Counted from the stretch's first letter, positions 1-5,493 are shown. The stretch is 5,660 nt of DNA from an uncultured Aliterella sp. (GCA_905479905.1 CAJQOK010000278.1:1-5660), one strand, 5' to 3'. Numbers and translations: made by a program. Notes: generated by a model not told the origin, from the letters alone.

Positions 1-483
1 CTTTGCGGCTAACACTGCTTCCATTGACAAAACTGATTGGTAACGTACTACCAATAATACAGACGCACCAACAGCTTGTGCTACTTGGGGCAAACTGAGG
101 TCAAATAACATTCCTTCTGCTAAATTCCCAGCGCCTTCTAGCAATACCAAATCGCCGCTAGAATTTTGCAAGTATTGCCTAGCTTCCTGTTGATAATCAG
201 TTTTATCTTCACCGCTTAGACGTTTTTTTACTGTAGCCGCATTCAAATTTAGTAATGTTGGTAATAACCGATTAGGCAAGAGAGTAAGTATTTGTTTAAT
301 AAATTCAACATCTGCTTCCCCTACTTGTCCTTGGTCTTCACTAAAATTACTCCCTACGGGCTTGCCGTAAGCAATATCCAAGCCTTTTTTTTGCAGTTGA
401 TGAGCTAGACCTAGTACCGTAGCGGACTTACCACTGTAAGCCTCCGTTGACCCAATTAGTAAATATTTAGCAGATATTGGCAC
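1..483 (-). CDS. BioD-like / phosphotransacetylase-family P-loop protein (5' part; truncated by window edge)
   Basis: This is the N-terminal 161 codons of a protein that continues beyond the left edge. Seen directly: a BioD-type nucleotide-binding loop GSTEAYSGKS at residues 11-20, a KPVG segment at 41-44 matching the KP(V/I) motif of dethiobiotin synthetase, and DLVLLEGAGN at 111-120 matching the BioD EGAG motif. Known of the family: cyanobacteria carry proteins of about 360 residues with this BioD-like domain fused to a DRTGG domain, usually annotated as phosphotransacetylase family although they lack the catalytic acetyltransferase half. The true substrate is not established. The start is GTG: an in-frame TAA lies five codons upstream, no ATG lies between, and AAGGAG sits 6 bases upstream. 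It lies downstream of the EbsA-like gene on the same strand, 156 bases apart, so co-transcription is possible. A true BioD is less likely given the diverged loop. Confidence 0.8.
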   Translation of the reverse strand, partial: MPISAKYLLIGSTEAYSGKSATVLGLAHQLQKKGLDIAYGKPVGSNFSEDQGQVGEADVEFIKQILTLLPNRLLPTLLNLNAATVKKRLSGEDKTDYQQEARQYLQNSSGDLVLLEGAGNLAEGMLFDLSLPQVAQAVGASVLLVVRYQSVLSMEAVLAAK

Positions 484-489
484 GCTTTG

Positions 490-495
490 CTCCTT
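490..495 (-). promoter_or_regulatory. Ribosome binding site AAGGAG deciding a GTG start
   Basis: AAGGAG on the minus strand lies 6 bases upstream of the GTG at 483-481. With the in-frame TAA just upstream, this makes GTG the only credible start for the BioD-like gene. Confidence 0.75.
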
Positions 496-498
496 ATT

Positions 499-599
499 TT
501 ATTGTTGGCAGTATACCCAGGAGTCTCCACTGGTTCGTTGCCTAAGCGCAACTTCTTGTTTATTTTAAGTCGAACTTGAGTTTTAAAGGCTAACAATAA
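499..599 (-). repeat. Imperfect inverted repeat spanning the leader between the EbsA-like and BioD-like genes
   Basis: On the plus strand TTATTGTTGGC (499-509) and GCTAACAATAA (589-599) are complementary at 10 of 11 positions. In the minus-strand transcript the arms would pair around a loop of about 79 bases, and the proximal arm ends 3 bases before the AAGGAG of the BioD-like gene. A smaller hairpin, GTTGC (537-541) with GCAAC (548-552), lies inside the loop. The pairing is seen in the sequence. Any role in translation control or mRNA processing is inference, and the AT-rich arms make chance occurrence possible. Confidence 0.3.
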
Positions 600-639
600 T
601 ATTGCCAATCCCCAGAAAATTTTTAGATTATTTTAAAGT

Positions 640-1014
640 TTAGTCCTCTTTCCGCAAAAGTTTACGATAAAATCCTTTAGGAAAATCGGTAGTTTGCCCT
701 AGTTGAAAAGTAACTACTACATCAATTAAAAAATCTACTAACACCGAACTTGCCATCATAATTTCGTAACTTAGCTCTGCGTTCCCGTCAAACTGCATCC
801 GACACCGGATTAAATCGGCAGGTAACGTCGAAACGTTCCAAGTAGCAACAAAAGGAATACTCTCCCCCCCCTCAATTTTGCGCTCTCCTTCTAGCGCTCC
901 TTTTTTATACAAACTAATGGCTAAAGGCAGAATATTACGTTTGTTTCCCTGAAAATAAGGCATATATACTCGGACATCTTGAGAATTGGCGGGCTGTAGT
1001 TGAGCGAGAGACAT
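640..1014 (-). CDS. ebsA: EbsA-like type IV pilus biogenesis protein
   Basis: This is a complete 124-residue cytosolic protein with no signal peptide. The segment YFQGNKRNILP (20-30) and the block PFVATWNVSTLPADLIRCRMQ (54-74, key W59, P65, R70-C71-R72) followed by FDGNAELSYEIM (75-86) match my recollection of the small conserved cyanobacterial family named EbsA, essential for biofilm self-suppression. In Synechococcus elongatus EbsA associates with the pilus assembly ATPase PilB and platform protein PilC and is required for type IV pili. The length of about 125 residues fits. A hydrophobic stretch at 90-104 is too short and polar-flanked to be a clear membrane segment. The ATG at 1014 has AAGGAA 9 bases upstream. 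The gene is divergent from the radical SAM gene and precedes the BioD-like gene on its strand. The family assignment is from memory of sequence pattern. If wrong, this is a conserved cyanobacterial hypothetical protein. Confidence 0.65.
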   Translation of the reverse strand: MSLAQLQPANSQDVRVYMPYFQGNKRNILPLAISLYKKGALEGERKIEGGESIPFVATWNVSTLPADLIRCRMQFDGNAELSYEIMMASSVLVDFLIDVVVTFQLGQTTDFPKGFYRKLLRKED

Positions 1015-1023
1015 GATTAAATA

Positions 1024-1029
1024 TTCCTT
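1024..1029 (-). promoter_or_regulatory. Ribosome binding site of the EbsA-like gene
   Basis: AAGGAA on the minus strand, 9 bases upstream of the ATG at 1014-1012, is a normal Shine-Dalgarno placement supporting that start. Confidence 0.55.
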
Positions 1030-1050
1030 AATTTTTGTAAAATGATGGTT

Positions 1051-1080
1051 AATCTAGGCTTTTGACCATATTATTCCCAA
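1051..1080 (-). promoter_or_regulatory. Possible promoter of the EbsA-like gene
   Basis: On the minus strand TTGGGA (1080-1075) and TAGATT (1056-1051) are separated by 18 bases, each matching the sigma-70 consensus at four of six positions. A second candidate -10, TAATAT (1073-1068), lies within the spacer. The region is AT-rich, so weak matches are expected, and transcription start mapping would be needed to choose. Confidence 0.22.
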
Positions 1081-1162
1081 AAAATACCTACTAATTGCCC
1101 AAAAATTAAGAAATTTGTTGCATAAATTTTTTATTCAAAGTCAAAATGATTGACTCACGGTT

Positions 1163-1168
1163 TATTAT
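1163..1168 (+). promoter_or_regulatory. Possible -10 element of the radical SAM-glycosyltransferase unit
   Basis: TATTAT matches the -10 consensus at five of six positions and would place transcription start near 1175, about 35 bases before the radical SAM ATG. No good -35 lies at the right distance (GTCAAA at 1140-1145 matches three of six). Many cyanobacterial promoters lack a -35 and depend on an activator. Confidence 0.28.
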
Positions 1169-1195
1169 GGGCTGGAGATGTCTTAAGAAAATTCT

Positions 1196-1201
1196 GGTGA
1201 G
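1196..1201 (+). promoter_or_regulatory. Ribosome binding site of the radical SAM gene
   Basis: GGTGAG, 8 bases before the ATG at 1210. The in-frame TGA at 1198-1200 lies inside it, so translation cannot begin further upstream. Confidence 0.5.
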
Positions 1202-1209
1202 CAAATTCT

Positions 1210-2184
1210 ATGGCTCCACTGGTTGCCAACTATTACTTGACCTATCGCTGCAATGCTCGCTGTCACTTTTGTAACATTTGGGCATTAGAACCGCCAAAGG
1301 AAGCCGATTATCAAACGATCGCGCACAATTTGGTTGATTTACGCAAGCTAGGTGTAAATTACATTGATTTTACTGGGGGCGAACCTTTGTTACGCGCCGA
1401 TGTTGGTCAAATATACCAAGAGGCAAAACGCCTTGGGTTTATGACTAGCATGACGACAAACACGATTCTGTATCCCAAAAAAGCGAAAGAAGTTCAAGGA
1501 CTTGTAGACTTTTTAAATTTTTCCTTAGATGGCGCGGATGCTGAAACTCATGACAGATCACGAGGAGTAAGACTTTTTGACAACTTGGTAGAATCGGTAA
1601 AACTTGCCCAATCTTTAGGCGAATACCCCGTACTCAACCACACCGTTACAGCCCAAAACTACGAGCGAATTGACGAAATTGGCGAATTAGGACTGCGTTT
1701 AGGGGCAAGAGTATGGCTAAACCCAGCTTTTACCGCCTATGACAACTATAATTCCCAAAAAAACCCCACTCCTGACATGGTGGCGGCAATTCAAGCAAGC
1801 GGGAAGAAGTATAAGAATGTCGGATACAATAAAGCTGCATTGGCTTTTATTGAAGCTGGCGGCAATGATACCAAAAACCCCCGTTGTAAAGCGGTAGATG
1901 CGGTAATTGCAATTTCTCCTGACGACCAACTGCTGTTGCCTTGTTACCACTTTGCCCAATCAGGCGTACCCATTAACGGTAAGCTTTACGAGCTTTATCG
2001 CGAATCGGAAGAAGTGGAGAAGTATCGCGCTTCTCAAGGAAAGCTATCAGTCTGTGAAGGCTGTACAGTATGGTGTTATTTGATCCCCAGCTTCAATATG
2101 GGTGTAGACAAATACTGGTGGCTAAATACAGTAACTTATGCCAGCGAATTTTTGGCAAGAAAACGATTCTTACAACGAGCTTGA
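1210..2184 (+). CDS. Radical SAM protein with C-terminal auxiliary cysteine region (Twitch/SPASM-like)
   Basis: A 324-residue soluble protein. The cluster motif CNARCHFC gives Cys14, Cys18 and Cys21 in CX3CX2C spacing, the ligands of the [4Fe-4S] cluster that cleaves S-adenosylmethionine to the 5'-deoxyadenosyl radical. TGGEPLL at 55-61 is the SAM-binding GGE motif, and NFSLDGADAETHD at 103-115 matches a core strand common in SPASM/Twitch members. After the barrel come Cys226, Cys245 and the cluster Cys282-X2-Cys285-X3-Cys289. These are enough to bind one auxiliary [4Fe-4S] cluster as in Twitch domains, but fewer than a full SPASM domain needs. The start is fixed by an in-frame TGA just upstream and GGTGAG 8 bases before ATG. 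The C terminus overlaps the glycosyltransferase frame by 47 bases, so the two are likely one transcript and coupled. I do not recognise a characterised orthologue, so the substrate is unknown. Context suggests a lipid or sugar modification, or a peptide, but this is inference. Confidence 0.88.
   Translation: MAPLVANYYLTYRCNARCHFCNIWALEPPKEADYQTIAHNLVDLRKLGVNYIDFTGGEPLLRADVGQIYQEAKRLGFMTSMTTNTILYPKKAKEVQGLVDFLNFSLDGADAETHDRSRGVRLFDNLVESVKLAQSLGEYPVLNHTVTAQNYERIDEIGELGLRLGARVWLNPAFTAYDNYNSQKNPTPDMVAAIQASGKKYKNVGYNKAALAFIEAGGNDTKNPRCKAVDAVIAISPDDQLLLPCYHFAQSGVPINGKLYELYRESEEVEKYRASQGKLSVCEGCTVWCYLIPSFNMGVDKYWWLNTVTYASEFLARKRFLQRA
2138..2184 (+). other. 47-base coding overlap between radical SAM and glycosyltransferase genes
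   Basis: The last 15 codons and stop of the radical SAM gene are read in a second frame as the first 15 codons of the glycosyltransferase, if the latter starts at ATG 2138. No Shine-Dalgarno lies at normal distance before 2138 (GGTGG at 2117-2121 is 16 bases away), so translation would depend on ribosomes arriving from the upstream gene. The overlap disappears if the glycosyltransferase starts at 2252. Confidence 0.55.
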
Positions 2185-3571
2185 AGCGCTTAATTCGTTG
2201 TTGTCTGAGTTCTCTGAACCAGAGGAATCAGAAGAAAGTGTTGAGGAGTCAATGTTAGAGGTATCAGCAACACCTCTAACTTCTGGCTACCAAGGACGCA
2301 GACGCAAAGCGGCGGTAGTTTTAACGGTAGTTTGGGGCGGTACGATCGCCCTAAACTTGGTTTCCTGGGGTTCGTGGTTTGTTTTAGGCATGACAACAAT
2401 TTTTGGAATTCATGCTTTGGGACTTGTCTTTACTCGTCCCCGCCTCGCACCAGCACCATTAACGGGGGATTTAGCAAATTGTCCCACAGTTTCCTTGCTA
2501 GTTGCTGCTAAAAACGAAGAAGCGGTAATTAGCAATTTGGTGAAAATGCTTTGTAGTATCAATTACCCGTTAAATAAATACGAAATCTGGGTAGTTGACG
2601 ATCATAGCACCGACAAAACGCCGGAATTGCTGGCAAATCTGGCGCAAAAATATTCTCAGCTAAAAGTATTGCGGCGCACCGAAACCAGTGGCGGTAAATC
2701 TGGCGCATTAAATGACGTATTGCCATTGACAAAAGGGGCATTTTTAGGGGTATTTGATGCCGATGCTCAAGTGTCGCCTGATTTGCTGCGTCAAGTATTG
2801 CCTTTATTTGATAGAGAAACTGTAGGGGCTGTACAGGTACGCAAAGCGATCGCCAATGCTGGAACTAATTTCTGGACAAAAGGGCAAAGTACAGAAATGG
2901 CTTTAGATAGCTATATGCAGCAACAGCGCATTGCTAAGGGCGGGATCGGTGATTTGCGTGGTAACGGTCAATTTGTGCGCCGAGAGGCTTTAGTGCGCTG
3001 CGGAGGCTGGAATGAAGAGACAATTACCGATGACTTGGACTTAGCTTTACGTTTACACCTAGACCAGTGGGATATTGAGTGTTTGAGCTTTCCCCCAGTG
3101 ATGGAAGAAGGCGTAACTACAGCAATTTCTTTATGGCATCAGCGCAATCGCTGGGCTGAAGGACAATCTCAGCGCTATTTAGATTACTGGAAAGCAATTT
3201 TTAGCAATCGGTTGGGAAGGGCAAAAACCTTTGATTTGGCGATGTTTTTGTTAATACAGCAGATTTTACCGATCGCTTCTGTACCCGACTTGATCATGTC
3301 TTTAGCCCGTAATCGAGCGCCAGTGATGGCTCCCTTGACTGGTATCACCCTAAGTTTATCAGTAGTATCAATGTTTATGGGTTTGAAAAGGGTACGCAAA
3401 CAAGAATCGTTGAACCCATCGGCATTTTTGGCGATCGCCTTGCAAACTCTCCGGGGTACTATTTATATGCTCCACTGGGTAGTTGTTATGGTTAGTACCA
3501 CTGCCCGAATATCGGTTAGGCAAAAGCGGCTAAAGTGGGTAAAGACATTACACGAAGGCGTTGTTGATTAA
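2138..3571 (+). CDS. mgdA: Membrane GT2 glycosyltransferase, probable beta-monoglucosyldiacylglycerol synthase
   Basis: A 477-residue processive-type family 2 glycosyltransferase. An acidic N-terminal region (9 Glu in residues 24-41) is followed by two membrane segments (about 58-76 and 80-98). The catalytic domain from about 117 shows WVVDDHSTD (151-159), GGKSGALN (185-192), the metal-binding DAD (207-209), TDDLD (297-301, catalytic-base region) and QRNRW (335-339, the QxxRW motif). Three hydrophobic segments follow at about 366-390, 397-416 and 430-453, then a basic tail WVKTLHEG. Length, QxxRW and the two-plus-three membrane layout fit MgdA (Sll1377 of Synechocystis), which transfers glucose from UDP-glucose to diacylglycerol in the first step of cyanobacterial thylakoid galactolipid synthesis; a separate epimerase later makes the galactolipid. 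The start is uncertain. A TAA lies two codons before ATG 2138, which has no well-spaced ribosome site; ATG 2252 has GAGGAG only 3 bases upstream and would give 439 residues. Another cellulose-synthase-like GT2 remains possible. Confidence 0.8.
   Translation: MPANFWQENDSYNELEALNSLLSEFSEPEESEESVEESMLEVSATPLTSGYQGRRRKAAVVLTVVWGGTIALNLVSWGSWFVLGMTTIFGIHALGLVFTRPRLAPAPLTGDLANCPTVSLLVAAKNEEAVISNLVKMLCSINYPLNKYEIWVVDDHSTDKTPELLANLAQKYSQLKVLRRTETSGGKSGALNDVLPLTKGAFLGVFDADAQVSPDLLRQVLPLFDRETVGAVQVRKAIANAGTNFWTKGQSTEMALDSYMQQQRIAKGGIGDLRGNGQFVRREALVRCGGWNEETITDDLDLALRLHLDQWDIECLSFPPVMEEGVTTAISLWHQRNRWAEGQSQRYLDYWKAIFSNRLGRAKTFDLAMFLLIQQILPIASVPDLIMSLARNRAPVMAPLTGITLSLSVVSMFMGLKRVRKQESLNPSAFLAIALQTLRGTIYMLHWVVVMVSTTARISVRQKRLKWVKTLHEGVVD
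2243..2248 (+). promoter_or_regulatory. GAGGAG before the alternative glycosyltransferase start at ATG 2252
   Basis: A strong purine-rich match, but only 3 bases before the ATG, shorter than the usual 5-9. It encodes Glu-Glu in the acidic N-terminal tract, so it may simply be coding. It matters only for choosing between the 477- and 439-residue forms. Confidence 0.25.
2846..2853 (+). repeat. HIP1 octamer GCGATCGC
   Basis: The highly iterated palindrome of many cyanobacterial genomes, here inside the glycosyltransferase coding region. Four exact copies in 5.66 kb is far above random expectation and supports a cyanobacterial origin. Confidence 0.9.
3431..3438 (+). repeat. HIP1 octamer GCGATCGC
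   Basis: Second exact copy, near the 3' end of the glycosyltransferase gene, over codons for Leu-Ala-Ile-Ala in its last membrane segment. Confidence 0.9.
3568..3571. other. Shared TTAA: overlapping stop codons of convergent genes
   Basis: The plus-strand TAA at 3569-3571 ends the glycosyltransferase and the minus-strand TAA at 3570-3568 ends dnaX. The two genes therefore meet tail to tail with a 4-base overlap and no intergenic space. Confidence 0.9.
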
Positions 3572-5403
3572 AAATCTATTTCCTCATCATCCTCATCCCA
3601 GTCAGTAGGAGTAGAAATTTCTTGAAAACCTTTGGGGACGGAGCGTCCGCCCCCCAAAGTTTCCGCTTGCGGTACTGGGGGAGAGGTTTTTGAGCTAACA
3701 AGTGGTTTTAAGTTAAAGTTGACCGTCTCCCCCTTAAAAGCTTCAGCTAAACGTTGAGATGCAAGTTCTAATTGATTGTCAGCTACTTCAATGGTATCGG
3801 TGCTAGGTGTAGCAACTACTGGGGTTGGTTGTGGCGTGACGACGGGCAATTCTGGGGCTGGTGGAGGCGGAGGGGAGATAGGCGCTTTTGGCGGTGGTGT
3901 AGTTTTGGCTTCTTTCCCCACTTCTACAGTTACTTTTACTTTCTGCGATCCTAACTTTTGAAAAGCCGCCTCAATATTGGGGATTTTATTTTGTACCATT
4001 GCAAACAATGCTTGAGAGGCAATCCCCACTCGCGCCAAACTCCCATCAAAAGATAGCAAGCGGCACTGTTGACTGACAAGCGCTTGGGCTGAATAAGGTT
4101 GAATTTCTTTAACTACTTGTTGCCATAAATCGCTATCTCCAGCGACGGCGCTTGGTTTGGCTTCTAAAGGCTGAGAAGTTATTTCTAGCGGTGCGGGGGG
4201 CGTAGGTGTAGGTTCAACTCTAGTTATTTGTTCAACAACTGGAATTGGTTTAATTTCTGGGATTGGGGCGCTAATAATTTGCTGAGGAATTGCCACCACA
4301 GGTTTTTGAGGAGTATTAGCAGACAACAATCCTAATAATGTTACTTCTAACCACAAACGCGGTTGAGTAGAGTTTTTGATTTGAACTTCACTTTTTGCTA
4401 GGTGCTGTTGTCCGTTGATAATAGTAGCAATTTCTAACTTCAGGGCTAGTTCCTCTAGTTTTGCCCAAGTTGCGGGAGTAAGAGAGACTAAATCGCTACG
4501 AGTGGGAGCAGTTTTAGCAATGAGTAAGTCTCGGTAGAATCCAGCGAGATTTTGTAGCACGTTCAAGGGTTCACGCCCTCGATCCATAATTTTTCGAGCG
4601 CTTTCTAAGATAGTATCGGGGTGGTTTTGGGCGATCGCATTCAACAATTCTAAGCAATCTTTTTCACTTACTGAGCCTGCTAAATCCCACACGCGCTCAA
4701 TAGTAATTTCCCCCGATAACAAGCTCAACTGATCGAGCAAACTTTCCGCATCCCGCAAGCCGCCTTGAGCTAGTTGAGCTACTAATTGCAAAGCTTCGGC
4801 GTTGATACTAATGCCTTCTTCAGTGGCAATGTAGCGCAAATGATCGACTATTGCTTGAATCGGAATGCGGCGAAAATCGAACCTTTGACAGCGAGAAATA
4901 ATTGTCGGTAAAACTCGTTCTGGATCGGTGGTTGCTAAGATAAATACCACACTTTTGGGCGGTTCTTCCAGAGTTTTTAACAGACAGTTGAACGCCGCAC
5001 TCGATAACATATGGCATTCATCGATCGCATAAACTTTGTAACGACACTGTACGGGGGCAAATTGGGCGCGTTCGATAATTTCCCGAATGTTGTCTACACC
5101 TGTATTACTAGCTGCGTCAATTTCAATCACATCTAAAGCAATACCCTTAGTAATTCCTTGACAAGCATCGCACTTGCCACAAGGCTTTTCTGTCGGCGCG
5201 GGGCTACTAAGACAATTGAGAGATTTAGATAAAATCCGGGCGCTAGAAGTTTTACCCGTCCCTCTTGAGCCTGTAAACAAGTAAGCCGGGGCTATTTGGC
5301 TTTTGCGGATAGCATTAGTGAGCGCCTGAGCGATCGCCTCTTGCCCGACTAAATCAGCAAAAGTTTGTGGTCGATATTTGTGATGTAGCGGCTCGTAAGA
5401 CAT
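3568..5403 (-). CDS. dnaX: DNA polymerase III subunit gamma/tau (clamp loader ATPase)
   Basis: A complete 611-residue clamp-loader subunit, which opens and loads the beta sliding clamp and, through tau, ties the loader to the polymerase. It is cytosolic. The N terminus MSYEPLHHKYRPQTF is typical. Walker A GSRGTGKT lies at 45-52, zinc ligands at Cys64, Cys75, Cys78 and Cys81, Walker B VYAIDE at 124-129, sensor region ATTD at 157-160, and the SRC arginine-finger motif at 170-172. The helical collar domain extends to roughly 370. Beyond that lie two proline-rich linkers (about 375-415 and 498-535, with five prolines at 511-515) around a folded tau block (about 424-496, including Trp427), then an acidic end WDEDDEEIDF. 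There is no intein, unlike Synechocystis DnaX, and no canonical A-AAA-AAG frameshift heptamer was found, so a separate gamma form is not evident. It is divergent from the transporter and convergent with the glycosyltransferase. Confidence 0.97.
   Translation of the reverse strand: MSYEPLHHKYRPQTFADLVGQEAIAQALTNAIRKSQIAPAYLFTGSRGTGKTSSARILSKSLNCLSSPAPTEKPCGKCDACQGITKGIALDVIEIDAASNTGVDNIREIIERAQFAPVQCRYKVYAIDECHMLSSAAFNCLLKTLEEPPKSVVFILATTDPERVLPTIISRCQRFDFRRIPIQAIVDHLRYIATEEGISINAEALQLVAQLAQGGLRDAESLLDQLSLLSGEITIERVWDLAGSVSEKDCLELLNAIAQNHPDTILESARKIMDRGREPLNVLQNLAGFYRDLLIAKTAPTRSDLVSLTPATWAKLEELALKLEIATIINGQQHLAKSEVQIKNSTQPRLWLEVTLLGLLSANTPQKPVVAIPQQIISAPIPEIKPIPVVEQITRVEPTPTPPAPLEITSQPLEAKPSAVAGDSDLWQQVVKEIQPYSAQALVSQQCRLLSFDGSLARVGIASQALFAMVQNKIPNIEAAFQKLGSQKVKVTVEVGKEAKTTPPPKAPISPPPPPAPELPVVTPQPTPVVATPSTDTIEVADNQLELASQRLAEAFKGETVNFNLKPLVSSKTSPPVPQAETLGGGRSVPKGFQEISTPTDWDEDDEEIDF
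3630..3659. repeat. GC-rich palindromic element inside the dnaX coding sequence
   Basis: CTTTGGGGACG (3630-3640), loop GAG, CGTCC (3644-3648), then a 5-base bulge GCCCC and CCAAAG (3654-3659): 11 paired bases in total. It lies in frame in dnaX and encodes about residues 582-592, LGGGRSVPKGF, in the otherwise poorly conserved tail of tau. The core GGACGGAGCGTCC resembles short palindromic repeats scattered through filamentous and unicellular cyanobacterial genomes, but copy number cannot be checked from one window. It also lies 59 bases past the glycosyltransferase stop and could act as a transcript end for that strand, although no T-run follows it. Confidence 0.5.
4631..4638 (+). repeat. HIP1 octamer GCGATCGC
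   Basis: Third exact copy, within dnaX in the part coding for the helical collar domain. Confidence 0.9.
5330..5337 (+). repeat. HIP1 octamer GCGATCGC
   Basis: Fourth exact copy, near the 5' end of dnaX, about residues 23-25 (Ala-Ile-Ala). Confidence 0.9.
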
Positions 5404-5417
5404 TAGTTTAAATACAT
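5403..5417 (-). other. Four-codon leader ORF (M-Y-L-N) overlapping the dnaX start
   Basis: On the minus strand ATG TAT TTA AAC TAA begins at 5417, and the last A of its stop is the A of the dnaX ATG (TAATG). It is seen directly. Whether it is translated is unknown: the Shine-Dalgarno is only 2-3 bases before its ATG. If used, it would allow stop-start reinitiation on dnaX. Confidence 0.3.
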
Positions 5418-5419
5418 TC

Positions 5420-5426
5420 CCTCCTT
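5420..5426 (-). promoter_or_regulatory. Strong but distant Shine-Dalgarno AAGGAGG of dnaX
   Basis: AAGGAGG on the minus strand lies 16 bases upstream of the dnaX ATG, well beyond the normal spacing, and no in-frame alternative start exists between them. The conserved MSYEPLHHKYRP N terminus still supports the ATG at 5403. The site is close to the leader ORF start instead. Confidence 0.5.
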
Positions 5427-5464
5427 CTAGGATAGAGGAGCAGGGGACGGATTGTTTGTTTAGT

Positions 5465-5480
5465 TAGTACAAAATTACTA
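5465..5480. promoter_or_regulatory. TAGTA-N6-TACTA inverted repeat in the dnaX/transporter divergent gap
   Basis: A symmetric 5+6+5 base element (TAGTA 5465-5469, TACTA 5476-5480) midway between the divergent starts, directly before the transporter ribosome site. It could be an operator, but the spacing differs from the NtcA site GTA-N8-TAC, and arms this short and AT-rich occur by chance. No convincing -35/-10 pair was seen in this 90-base gap on either strand. Confidence 0.2.
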
Positions 5481-5486
5481 GAGGGG
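5481..5486 (+). promoter_or_regulatory. Ribosome binding site GAGGGG deciding a TTG start
   Basis: GAGGGG lies 7 bases before TTG 5494-5496. An in-frame TAG at 5479-5481 excludes any earlier start, and the next in-frame ATG is over 140 bases downstream inside conserved sequence. Confidence 0.65.
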
Positions 5487-5493
5487 TAAAGTT

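Noticed and set aside
484..639. Terminator after the EbsA-like gene
   Set aside because: Only a 5-base stem (537-552) without a T-run was found; not enough to call an intrinsic terminator.
1178..1186. ATG-TCT-TAA mini-ORF before the radical SAM gene with GGAG upstream
   Set aside because: Two codons only, not overlapping the next start, and expected by chance in an AT-rich leader.
1717..1959. Minus-strand ORF opposite the radical SAM gene
   Set aside because: It lies entirely within a well-supported gene whose residues match a known family; no ribosome site or recognisable motif.
2070..2258. Plus-strand third-frame ORF across the radical SAM/glycosyltransferase junction
   Set aside because: It covers the conserved CX2CX3C end of the radical SAM protein in another frame and shows no features of its own.
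3772..3961. Glycine- and tryptophan-rich plus-strand ORFs opposite dnaX
   Set aside because: They are antisense readings of the proline-rich tau linker; low-complexity composition, no ribosome site, and no family resemblance.
3568..5403. Programmed frameshift in dnaX producing a short gamma form
   Set aside because: I examined the A-runs on the coding strand (for example GCA-AAA-AGT, CAA-AAA-CCT, TCA-AAA-ACC); none forms an X-XXY-YYZ slippery heptamer like A-AAA-AAG.
5000..5403. Intein in DnaX, as found in Synechocystis
   Set aside because: Walker A, zinc ligands, Walker B and SRC motifs are contiguous at normal spacing, with no inserted splicing domain.
5467..5478. NtcA nitrogen-control site
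   Set aside because: GTA and TAC are present but separated by 6 bases rather than the required 8.
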